From the NCBI GenBank assembly GCA_030450535.1, contig JAKDIK010000133.1, forward strand, positions 1 to 7,427: a DNA stretch of 7,427 nucleotides, in the 5' to 3' direction. The notes beneath the pieces are model-generated. The model was not told the origin of the DNA and made no database searches. It worked only from the letters and a program-made list of their open reading frames with translations. Origin of the DNA: Propionibacteriaceae bacterium (GTDB lineage Bacteria > Actinomycetota > Actinomycetes > Propionibacteriales > Propionibacteriaceae). Position numbers and translations under genes: made by a program. Below are positions 1 to 6,010 of this stretch, one piece after another (position 1 is the stretch's first letter; each line of letters begins with the position of its first letter).

Positions 1-42
1 TGGTTCGGTCGGAGTGGTTCGGTCGGAGTGGCTCGGTCGGGC
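1..42. repeat. Tandem repeat, 14-bp unit, about three copies
   Basis: The unit TGGTTCGGTCGGAG occurs exactly at 1-14 and 15-28. A third, slightly changed copy (TGGCTCGGTCGGG) follows at 29-41. The array touches the left edge of the window, so its true copy number is unknown. A 14-bp period is not a multiple of three, which argues against a repeated protein segment. No function is evident. Confidence 0.85.
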
Positions 43-101
43 TGGAGGCCTGACGAACTGGCTTCTGGCGGATAAGCGTCCGGCGCCATGACGCGCGAGA
101 G

Positions 102-135
102 ACAAGCCGCTTGTTGCAAGGTAGTCGCAACAAGC
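102..135. promoter_or_regulatory. Three-armed inverted repeat (possible operator or hairpin)
   Basis: ACAAGC (102-107), GCTTGTTGC (109-117) and GCAACAAGC (127-135) form two overlapping inverted repeats. The first two arms pair with a 1-bp spacer (6 bp). The last two pair perfectly over 9 bp with a 9-nt loop. As RNA the two pairings exclude each other; as DNA it reads as three half-sites in alternating orientation. It lies about 190 bp upstream of the kinase ATG. It could be an operator for a dimeric regulator or the terminator of an off-window gene. No U-tract follows. Confidence 0.35.
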
Positions 136-321
136 ATCCTGCCGGAGAACCGTCCATGGTCGCGAGGTGAACACCATGCGGACGGCGCGGTCCGCTGTCG
201 TGGGGTGGATTAGTGTGGTCCTGGCACCACTGATCCGCCCCGCGAGCCACGCGCCCCTCGAGTGTCTCGCCCGTTCGCTCAGCGCGCCCCACCGGCAGCC
301 CCGGTGCGCCACAATGGGGCC

Positions 322-936
322 ATGCCGAGCCAGGAGCTGCCCCCGATCGTCACTCTCCACGAGGAGTACGGGTGCGGCGCGCGCGAGATCGGTGAGCGCG
401 TGGCCGCCGCGCTGGGCGTGGAGTACGTGGGCCGCGCGATGAAGTCGGACGCCATCGAGGAGGTGGCCGACGCCGGCGAGCCCCACTCGTTCTTCGAGCG
501 CTTCCTGCGGTCCTTCGCCCCGATGCCCACGTCGGACGCCGACATCGCGTGGGCTCTCGAGGCGCACACCGACCACGAGGTGGCCGAGCGCAACACCGAG
601 TTCCTCGAGGGGCTCTCCGCGCAGGGGGCGGTCGTTCACGGGCGAGCGGCGGCGAAAGTGCTCGCGGGGCGTCCGGATGCCCTGCACGTCAAGCTCATCG
701 CGCCGCTCACCGTCCGCATCTCCCAAGCCGCCACCGAGGCCGGCATCACCCCGGAGCGGGCGCGCCGCCGGCAGGAGCGCGAGGATCGCGTCCGCACCGA
801 TTTCTGTCGGCGCCTGTACCGCTTCGACCCCACCGTCAACGACGGCTTCGACCTCGTGGTCAACACCGCTTCGTTCACCCCGGCGCAGACCGCCGATCTG
901 ATCGTGACGACCTTCCGGGTCTGCCACCCGGCCTGA
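322..936 (+). CDS. Cytidylate-kinase-like family protein (P-loop NMP kinase fold)
   Basis: The product is 204 aa and matches the layout of the Cytidylate_kin2 group: P-loop proteins related to CMP kinase, often of unknown substrate. An N-terminal beta strand (PIVTLHEEYG) leads into a nucleotide-binding loop, EEYGCGAREIGERVAAALG, residues 14-32. The family usually has REYGSGGREI, so Ser and Gly are here Cys18 and Ala20. Next come a GR motif (G107-R108), the core strand ALHVKLIAP, the lid-like EDRVR at 154-158, and the C-terminal DGFDLVVNT (174-182) typical of the family. I chose ATG 322 because the conserved fold begins only 8 residues later; in-frame starts at 262 and GTG 304 would add a Pro/Ala/Arg tail. 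No Shine-Dalgarno is seen, and CACAAT at 310-315 fits a leaderless start. The gene stands alone, with 203 bp to the next gene. The family call is fairly sure; the substrate is unknown. Confidence 0.82.
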   Translation: MPSQELPPIVTLHEEYGCGAREIGERVAAALGVEYVGRAMKSDAIEEVADAGEPHSFFERFLRSFAPMPTSDADIAWALEAHTDHEVAERNTEFLEGLSAQGAVVHGRAAAKVLAGRPDALHVKLIAPLTVRISQAATEAGITPERARRRQEREDRVRTDFCRRLYRFDPTVNDGFDLVVNTASFTPAQTADLIVTTFRVCHPA

Positions 937-955
937 CCGGGTCGGTTGCGCCCGG
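937..955 (+). terminator. Weak candidate terminator hairpin after the kinase gene
   Basis: CCGGG (937-941) and CCCGG (951-955) form a 5-bp all-GC stem with a 9-nt loop, immediately after the stop codon. There is no U-tract, which is usual for actinobacterial terminators. A short stem like this also arises by chance in GC-rich DNA. Confidence 0.25.
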
Positions 956-1066
956 GCTCCTCACCGGGGCGATGAAGAGGTGGGGTTCCAACGTTTGAAG
1001 CTCTGGTTCAGACGCTCGAGTCCCCCTGCGGTTCCGTGATGGGCACCGCTGCCACGACATGTAAGA

Positions 1067-1087
1067 GGCTCCCCGCCGACGGGAGCC
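1067..1087 (+). other. Hairpin in the leader of the radical SAM gene
   Basis: GGCTCCC (1067-1073) pairs perfectly with GGGAGCC (1081-1087) across a 7-nt loop. It lies 52 bp before the radical SAM start. A possible -10 element, TAACGT (1113-1118), sits downstream of it, so the hairpin is more likely a terminator for the upstream transcript than part of the leader. No -35 could be recognised. Confidence 0.35.
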
Positions 1088-1139
1088 CCGGCCCCGGAGG
1101 GCCTTGGCCGGGTAACGTGGCGGCGACGAGGAGGTACGC

Positions 1140-2399
1140 ATGAGCGAGCAGCAGCCGAGCCGCGGCCCGCGGCGTCCGTTCTCGTTGATCGTCAAGCCCA
1201 CGGGCGCCGCCTGCAACCTCGACTGCTCCTACTGCTTCTTCCTGTCCAAGGAGGTGCTGTGGGAGGCGAAAGGTCAGCGGATGAGCGACGAGACGCTCCA
1301 CGCCTGGCTCATCAACTTCTTGGACGCCCAGCCCGACGGGCCCGTCACCCTCGGCTGGCAGGGCGGCGAGCCGACGCTGCGGGGCCTGGACTTCTTCCGG
1401 CAGGCCGTCGCGCTCGCCGAGGAGCTGAAGCGGCCGCGGCAGGAGATCCAGCACGCGATCCAGACCAACGGCACCCTGCTGGACGACGCGTGGGGCGCCT
1501 TCCTCGCCGAGAAGAGGTTCCTCGTCGGCATCAGCATCGACGGGCCGCCCGAGCTCCACGACCACTACCGCGTCAACAAGGCCGGCCGCGGTACCTACGA
1601 CCAGGTGATCCGGGGCTGGGAGGTGCTGCAGCGCCACGGCGTCGACACCAACATCCTGTGCACCGTCAACGCCGTCAACGCCGACCATCCGCTCGAGGTG
1701 TACCGCCACTTCCGTGACGACCTCGGCGCGACGTTTGTCCAGTTCATCCCGATCGTGGAGCGGGTCGCGCCCGGCGAGGAGGCCGTCGCCGAATCGGGCT
1801 GGCGGGACGCGTCCGGCACGTTCGTGCTCTACCAGCAGTCCGGCGACGGCGTCACCAGCCGGACGGTGCGCCCCGAGCAGTACGGCGCCTTCCTCACCGC
1901 CATCTTCGACGAGTGGGTCGCGCGCGACGTGGGCACGGTGTTCGTCCAGGATGTCGATGTCGCCCTGGGCGCGCTGTTCGGCCAGTACAGCCTCTGCGTC
2001 CATGCCCCCGAGTGCGGCGCGGCGATCGCCATGGAGCACAACGGTGACGTCTACTCCTGCGACCACTTCGTCGAGCCGGAGTACCGCCTGGGCAACGTCG
2101 CCACCGACAGTTTCGGTCAGATGCTGGCCCTGCCCCAGCAGCGCGAGTTCGGACGCTCCAAGCGGACGGCGTTGCCGCGCCAGTGCATCGAGTGTCCCGT
2201 CCGGTGGGCCTGCCACGGCGGCTGCCCCAAGGATCGCTTCGCCACCACCCGCGACGGCGAGCCCGGCCTCAACTACCTGTGCGCCGGCTACTACGCTTTC
2301 TACAGCCACATCACCCCGGCCCTGCAACGGATGGGCACCCTGCTGCGGGCCGGGCGGCCGGCGTCCGACATCATGGCGGACGCCCCGCGCGCGCGCTGA
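1140..2399 (+). CDS. Radical SAM/SPASM enzyme, anaerobic sulfatase-maturating type (anSME)
   Basis: The product is 419 aa. The family oxidises an active-site Cys or Ser of sulfatases to formylglycine, using S-adenosylmethionine and iron-sulfur clusters in the cytoplasm. The radical SAM cluster motif CNLDCSYC gives C25, C29 and C32. It is followed by GGEPT (75-79), QTNG (108-111) and GISIDGP (130-136). The C-terminal SPASM domain has all eight auxiliary-cluster cysteines: C286, C292, C307, C349, C352, C358, C362 and C381. Their spacing nearly matches that of the clostridial anSME. C307 is followed by D308, the position of the catalytic base (D277 in the C. perfringens enzyme). EHNGDVYSCDHFVEPEYRLGN and CHGGCPKDR are anSME hallmarks. 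The start is set by a strong Shine-Dalgarno, GAGGAGGT, at 1128-1135. No sulfatase is in the window, so the substrate protein must be elsewhere or be something different. The next gene follows after 52 bp and is probably co-transcribed. Confidence 0.93.
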   Translation: MSEQQPSRGPRRPFSLIVKPTGAACNLDCSYCFFLSKEVLWEAKGQRMSDETLHAWLINFLDAQPDGPVTLGWQGGEPTLRGLDFFRQAVALAEELKRPRQEIQHAIQTNGTLLDDAWGAFLAEKRFLVGISIDGPPELHDHYRVNKAGRGTYDQVIRGWEVLQRHGVDTNILCTVNAVNADHPLEVYRHFRDDLGATFVQFIPIVERVAPGEEAVAESGWRDASGTFVLYQQSGDGVTSRTVRPEQYGAFLTAIFDEWVARDVGTVFVQDVDVALGALFGQYSLCVHAPECGAAIAMEHNGDVYSCDHFVEPEYRLGNVATDSFGQMLALPQQREFGRSKRTALPRQCIECPVRWACHGGCPKDRFATTRDGEPGLNYLCAGYYAFYSHITPALQRMGTLLRAGRPASDIMADAPRAR

Positions 2400-2451
2400 C
2401 CGACCGCCCGCACCCGAGCCCGAACCGGGACCGACGCAAGGAGGATCCGCC

Positions 2452-4107
2452 GTGCGCATCACCGACACCAGCGACCTGTGGTGGAAGAGCGCGATTGTCT
2501 ACTGCCTCGACATCGAGACCTACTTGGACGCCAACGGCGACGGCTGCGGCGACCTGGGCGGTCTGGCTCAACGCATCGACTACCTGGCGCAGCTCGGCAT
2601 CAACACCCTCTGGCTGATGCCCTTCTACCCGAGCCCCGACAGGGATGACGGCTACGACGTCAAGGATTTCTACGGGATCGATCCACGACTGGGCAACCAC
2701 GGCGAATTCGTGGAGGTCGTCCGCACGGCGCACGACCGCGGCATCCGGGTCATCGTCGACCTGCTCGTCAACCACACCTCCGACCAGCACCCGTGGTTCA
2801 AGGAATCCCGCACGAGCAAGGACAACCCCTACCGCGACTACTACGTCTGGCGCGACACCGACCCCGGGGACACCTCCGACGAGGTCGTCTTCCCTGACCA
2901 GGAGGACGGCATCTGGACGCGCGACGACCGCACCGGCGAGTGGTACCTGCACCACTTCTACTCCCACCAGCCGGACCTCAACATGGCCAACCCGCAGGTC
3001 ATGGACGAGATTCTCCGCGCGGTGGGTTTCTGGCTGGAGCTGGGGGTGGACGGCTTCCGCGTTGACGCCGTCCCCTTCCTGGCGCAGGACGCGTCCAACA
3101 CACCGACGAAAACCATGGCCGTGGATCCCCACGAGGTCATGAAGCAGCTCCGCGCCTTCGTGACCCGCCGCCGGGGCGACGCGATGATGCTGGGCGAGGT
3201 CAACGTGCCGCATGCCCAGCAGCGCCAGTTCTTCGGAGCGGACGCCGGCGACGAGCTCCACATGATGTTCGACTTCATCGCCATGCAGGCCACCTACCTG
3301 TCGCTGGCCAGACAGGACGCCCGCCCGCTCGCCAAGGCGCTCACCTCGCGGCCGCGCATCCACCCCACCTGCCAGTGGGCGACCTTCCTGCGGAATCACG
3401 ACGAACTCACGCTCGACAAGCTCACCGACTCCCAGCGTCAGGAGGTGTTCGACGCGTTCGGGCCACAGAAGGAGATGCAGGTCTACGATCGCGGCCTCAA
3501 GCGGCGCCTGCCACCGATGCTGGGCGGCGATCCCCGCCGGATTCGCATGGCGTACGCGCTCATGTTCGCGCTGCCCGGGACGCCGACCCTCTACTACGGC
3601 GAAGAGATCGGGATGGGGGAGGATCTGGCGGCCGACGGCCGGATGGCGGTCCGGACGCCGATGCAGTGGGACGCCGGTCCGAACGGCGGTTTCTCGAGCG
3701 CCGCGCCCCGCAAGCTCATTCAGCGGGTCGCCGGTGGCGGTTACGGGCCCGAGCATGTGAACCTTGCCGATCAGGAGCACGATCCCGACTCGCTGTGGTC
3801 GTTCTTTCGCGAGCTGATTGCGGTGCGACGGCGCCGTCAGGAGTTCGGGTGGGGCGAGTTCGAGGTGATCGAGCAGCCCGAGCGGGCCGTTCTCGCCCAC
3901 CGGATCAGCCTGGCGGATTCCAGCGTCGTGGCCCTACACAATCTGGGTGCCGATCCGGTGACGGTGACCCTGCCCTCAGTGCTGACCGGCAACGACGTGC
4001 TCGAGGACCTCCTCGACGGCGACGCCGTCCTGCCCCATGAGGGAGAGCTGACGGTGGCCTTGGCGGGATACGGGTTCCGTTGGCTTCGGGTGACATCGAC
4101 CGGCTGA
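2452..4107 (+). CDS. GH13 alpha-glucan enzyme, trehalose synthase / alpha-amylase family
   Basis: The product is 551 aa, cytoplasmic (no signal peptide), in glycoside hydrolase family 13. An (alpha/beta)8 barrel begins at residue 10 (WWKSAIVYCLDIETY). The conserved regions are DLLVNH (103-108), GFRVDAVPF with nucleophile D205, MLGEVNV with acid/base E249, and FLRNHDELT with H316 and transition-state stabiliser D317. FYSHQPDLN, LPGTPTLYYGEEIGMG and VRTPMQW are shared with trehalose synthase (maltose glucosyltransferase). A beta-rich C-terminal domain covers about the last 90 residues. The likely reaction is maltose-trehalose interconversion or a related alpha-glucosyl transfer or hydrolysis; sequence reading alone cannot decide. 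The start is GTG 2452 behind AAGGAGG (2438-2444). The same frame is open further upstream, but that part is a shadow of the radical SAM gene. No maltokinase or GlgE gene is in view. Confidence 0.9.
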   Translation: MRITDTSDLWWKSAIVYCLDIETYLDANGDGCGDLGGLAQRIDYLAQLGINTLWLMPFYPSPDRDDGYDVKDFYGIDPRLGNHGEFVEVVRTAHDRGIRVIVDLLVNHTSDQHPWFKESRTSKDNPYRDYYVWRDTDPGDTSDEVVFPDQEDGIWTRDDRTGEWYLHHFYSHQPDLNMANPQVMDEILRAVGFWLELGVDGFRVDAVPFLAQDASNTPTKTMAVDPHEVMKQLRAFVTRRRGDAMMLGEVNVPHAQQRQFFGADAGDELHMMFDFIAMQATYLSLARQDARPLAKALTSRPRIHPTCQWATFLRNHDELTLDKLTDSQRQEVFDAFGPQKEMQVYDRGLKRRLPPMLGGDPRRIRMAYALMFALPGTPTLYYGEEIGMGEDLAADGRMAVRTPMQWDAGPNGGFSSAAPRKLIQRVAGGGYGPEHVNLADQEHDPDSLWSFFRELIAVRRRRQEFGWGEFEVIEQPERAVLAHRISLADSSVVALHNLGADPVTVTLPSVLTGNDVLEDLLDGDAVLPHEGELTVALAGYGFRWLRVTSTG

Positions 4108-4148
4108 CAGGCCGGTTTCGAGCCTCGCGGGGCTGAGTTCTCAGGGGT

Positions 4149-4177
4149 TGGCATCGCGGGGCTGGCATCGTCGGGGC
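4149..4177. repeat. Short direct repeat between the GH13 and MBL genes
   Basis: TGGCATCGCGGGGC (4149-4162) is followed directly by TGGCATCGTCGGGGC (4163-4177), the same unit with one extra base. A related TCGCGGGGCTG occurs just before, around 4127-4137. The gap between the two genes is 119 bp and otherwise holds only the MBL ribosome-binding site. Confidence 0.65.
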
Positions 4178-4226
4178 CGTCCGCGTGCGCCATGATGAGA
4201 GCGACCCTCCGGAGGGAAGGCTGGCC

Positions 4227-4874
4227 ATGAAAGAGCTGTCATCGCGCGTCCTGCAGTGCGATCGCGCCCGGGGGGCGAACGCCTACGTCGTGCGCGGACG
4301 CCGCGGCCTGGTGCTCATCGACCCGGGGCTCACGTCCAACGTGACGCGGATCGCGCGCGCGATGGTCCAGGCGGGCATGTCTCCGTATCACGTCACCGAG
4401 GTTCTGCTCACCCACTACGACCCTGACCACGCGGCCTCGGCCGACGAGTGGGTTCGCCGGACCGGAGCCCGCCTGTGGATCGGGGCCGCAGACGCGGCGA
4501 TCATGCGCCGGGAGACGCCGGTACCGCGGACGCCATTTCGCCGCCTGACGGCCCGCTTTGCGCCGGGTCTGGCGTCCCCGGCCGAGCTGCTGAACACCGA
4601 GACCGAGATCGCCGAGGGTTTCCGCGCCGTCCCCACGCCGGGGCACACTCCCGGCCACACGGCGTTCCTGCACGACGGCTTCGCGTTCATCGGGGACGCC
4701 GCGCTGGTCGGCGTCGACGGCGCGCTCAATCGCATGCCGACGTTCCTGGACGCCGACCCGCACCAGGCCGACGCGACACGGGCGCGCCTGCGCGAGTGGG
4801 AAGTCGGCTGGTTCTGCTGTGGGCACAGCGCCCCGGTGCGGGTTGGCCGAGGGCCCCGGGTGGCTCACCGCTGA
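4227..4874 (+). CDS. Metallo-beta-lactamase-fold hydrolase
   Basis: The product is 215 aa, predicted soluble and cytoplasmic, of the MBL superfamily (glyoxalase-II-like hydrolases; substrate unknown). The N-terminal strands ANAYVVRG and GLVLIDPG (27-34) are typical. The metal motif is THYDPDHA: H63, D65, D67 and H68, where the usual second His of HxHxDH is Asp. PTPGHTPGHT supplies H140, GDAAL supplies bridging D157, and the last ligand is H200 in CCGHSAP. ATG 4227 is preferred because GGAGGGAAGG (4211-4220) lies 6-10 bp upstream; an in-frame GTG at 4185 would add 14 residues ahead of the fold. The last codons and stop lie in the first copy of a direct repeat that continues downstream, so the C-terminal tail (about GRGPRVAHR) may be repeat-derived. 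The fold is sure; the reaction is unknown. Confidence 0.88.
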   Translation: MKELSSRVLQCDRARGANAYVVRGRRGLVLIDPGLTSNVTRIARAMVQAGMSPYHVTEVLLTHYDPDHAASADEWVRRTGARLWIGAADAAIMRRETPVPRTPFRRLTARFAPGLASPAELLNTETEIAEGFRAVPTPGHTPGHTAFLHDGFAFIGDAALVGVDGALNRMPTFLDADPHQADATRARLREWEVGWFCCGHSAPVRVGRGPRVAHR

Positions 4875-4923
4875 GACGTCCGGGTTGGCTCACCGCTGAG
4901 ACCCCGTGGCTCACCGCGAGGAC
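4862..4923. repeat. Direct repeat, 16-bp core, three copies over the MBL stop codon
   Basis: GGCTCACCGCTGAGAC occurs exactly at 4862-4877 and 4887-4902. A degraded copy (GGCTCACCGCGAGGAC) lies at 4908-4923. The distances between copy starts are 25 and 21 bp. The first two copies also share a CCGGGT-like lead-in. The MBL stop codon (4872-4874) is inside copy one, so the gene end and the repeat are fused. Confidence 0.85.
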
Positions 4924-4943
4924 CCCAAGCCGGGGGCGCGGTC

Positions 4944-4988
4944 GGGGCACGATCGACTGGGGCACGATCCACTGGGGCACGATTCCAG
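4944..4988. repeat. Tandem repeat, 15-bp unit, three copies
   Basis: GGGGCACGATCGACT (4944-4958), GGGGCACGATCCACT (4959-4973) and GGGGCACGATTCCAG (4974-4988) are head to tail with no spacer. The first 10 bases are identical in all copies. One + strand frame reads WGTID/WGTIH/WGTIP through the array, but that frame is a shadow of the MBL gene upstream and stops at 5020, so I do not call a protein. Confidence 0.88.
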
Positions 4989-5024
4989 AGTTGGGGAGCC
5001 ATACGGCGTACTTCGCGTAGGAAG

Positions 5025-5085
5025 CTCTGGAAGCCAGAGATTCAGCCGATGACGATCCGCATGGCAAGACCCGACGAGGTCGGGT
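5025..5085 (+). terminator. Two consecutive hairpins, candidate terminator region
   Basis: CTCTGG/CCAGAG (5025-5030, 5034-5039) is a 6-bp stem with a 3-nt loop. Thirty bases on, ACCCGAC/GTCGGGT (5069-5075, 5079-5085) is a perfect 7-bp stem with a 3-nt GAG loop. They lie in the 262-bp gap between the MBL and protease genes, where a terminator would be expected. Neither has a U-tract. The second could instead belong to the leader of the protease gene. Confidence 0.4.
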
Positions 5086-5136
5086 TCCGCGCCTGCTGGG
5101 ATGGGCCCGCACCTCCGAGAGAAAGGCCTCGCCCCC

Positions 5137-6010
5137 ATGACCCAGCCCAAGGACACGTCCGCGTCCGCCACCGTTCCCGCCACCGTTGCCCCGGACCTGC
5201 CCCGCGCCGCTTCCACTGGGCGGTCCGCACGATCCTCACCATGATCGCCATGTACGCCATGGTGCTCGGCGCCTTCCTCGCTTTTCCGCTGCTCACGGCC
5301 CTGGATGGTGTCGCGAGCGACACAGCCGTGTTCTGGCTCTCCATGGTGCCGTCCGTGCTGGTGACCCTGACCTGCATCCTGCTCGTCTGGCTGCTCATGA
5401 AGTACGTCGACCGGCGCCCACTGCGGCAGTCGGGGCTCCAGTTCGACGCCCGGTCGGTGCCGCTGCTGGTGCTCGGCACGATCGCCATGACGGCGATCTC
5501 CTACGGCGTGACGTGCCTGCTCGCGCAATCCGGGACCGTTTACGCCGCCCGGCCCGAGCCCTACGAGCACCCCTGGATGACCGTCGTCGACCTCTTCTTC
5601 CGCGCCTTCGTCCACGCCGCCATCGCGGAGGAACTCCTGTTCCGCGGCTACCTCATGCAGACGCTCCGGCTGCGCAGCCCGTGGCTGGTGTGCGCGATCA
5701 GCGCGGCGCGTTCGGCGTCCTCCACTTCGAGTCGGGCGGTTCGGACGCGAGCCCGGTCCTCTACGTCCTCCATGCGACCTCGTTCGCGTTCCTCGCGGCC
5801 GCCATGGTCTTCGCGTTCCGCAGCCTGTGGCCGGCCATCGGTGTGCACCTCGGGACCTACATCGCCACCGACGCCAGCGCCGCCTCCGGCTGGGGCGAGG
5901 GGCCGACGCTATGGACGGCGGTCGCCGGCGTCAACATCGCGGTCGGCGCCGCCATCATCGCGATCCACCGCCGTCGGCAGCCGGACATGCCGGACCCGCT
6001 GTACCCCTGA
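5137..6010 (+). pseudogene. CPBP (CAAX-type) intramembrane metalloprotease, two frameshifts
   Basis: The CPBP/Abi family are multi-pass membrane glutamic/metallo-type proteases. Three frames must be joined. The N-terminus, from ATG 5137 (MTQPKDTSASATVPATVAPD, with GAAAGG at 5121-5126), has coding-like third positions until about 5208. The frame then shifts to that of 5211 onward (FHWAVRTILTMIAMYAMV). It carries three hydrophobic segments and motif 1, EELLFR (5628-5645). At about 5706-5710 it shifts again, into FGVLHF (5711-5728, motif 2, His at 5723-5725), then the late helices, WPAIGVHLG and stop at 6010. Each shift equals one missing base. Restoring a G in GCGGCGCGTTC would give ISAAAFGVLHF. 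Repaired, the protein would be 291 aa, normal for the family, with all motifs present. The cause may be real inactivation or sequence error. A frame open from ATG 5049 lacks a Shine-Dalgarno and coding bias at its start. Confidence 0.85.

Larger units (their letters stand above)
1..321. other. Gene-free 5' region
   Basis: No reading frame here combines a plausible start, coding-like third positions and a recognisable product. The stretch holds a 14-bp tandem repeat at its left edge and a three-armed inverted repeat at 102-135. Near the kinase gene, CACAAT (310-315) lies 6 bp before the ATG at 322 and could be a -10 element of a leaderless transcript, but I see no good -35. An upstream gene may end just left of the window; nothing shown proves it. 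Confidence 0.5.

Noticed and set aside
88..213. 41-codon ORF containing the three-armed repeat, with a Cys-Cys pair
   Set aside because: No Shine-Dalgarno, weak coding bias and nothing recognisable; the repeat is better explained as a DNA or RNA structure.
167..442. 91-codon ORF with a fair Shine-Dalgarno (GAGG at 164-167, before ATG 176)
   Set aside because: It overlaps the kinase gene by 121 bp out of frame, and its second half is a clear frame shadow. A real short gene confined to 176-320 would have to stop earlier, and it does not.
1714..2451. N-terminal extension of the GH13 protein to ATG 1714 (797 aa)
   Set aside because: The extension is the radical SAM gene read out of frame (Ser/Pro/Arg-rich); GTG 2452 has a strong ribosome-binding site and begins the conserved fold.
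1008..2468. Long open frame of 486 codons on the minus strand opposite the radical SAM gene
   Set aside because: It is the mirror of a highly biased GC-rich gene and encodes low-complexity Val/Ala/Gly/Arg sequence with no motif; the plus-strand gene is unambiguous.
3697..3711. S-A-A-P-R in the GH13 protein (residues 416-420), loosely fitting the sulfatase S-x-A-x-R formylglycine motif
   Set aside because: The pattern is very loose, lies in a loop after the barrel core where trehalose synthases have unrelated residues, and there is no sulfatase fold.
2371..3900. Open frame of 509 codons on the minus strand opposite the GH13 gene
   Set aside because: Same antisense artefact; no recognisable domain, and the plus strand has full catalytic motifs.
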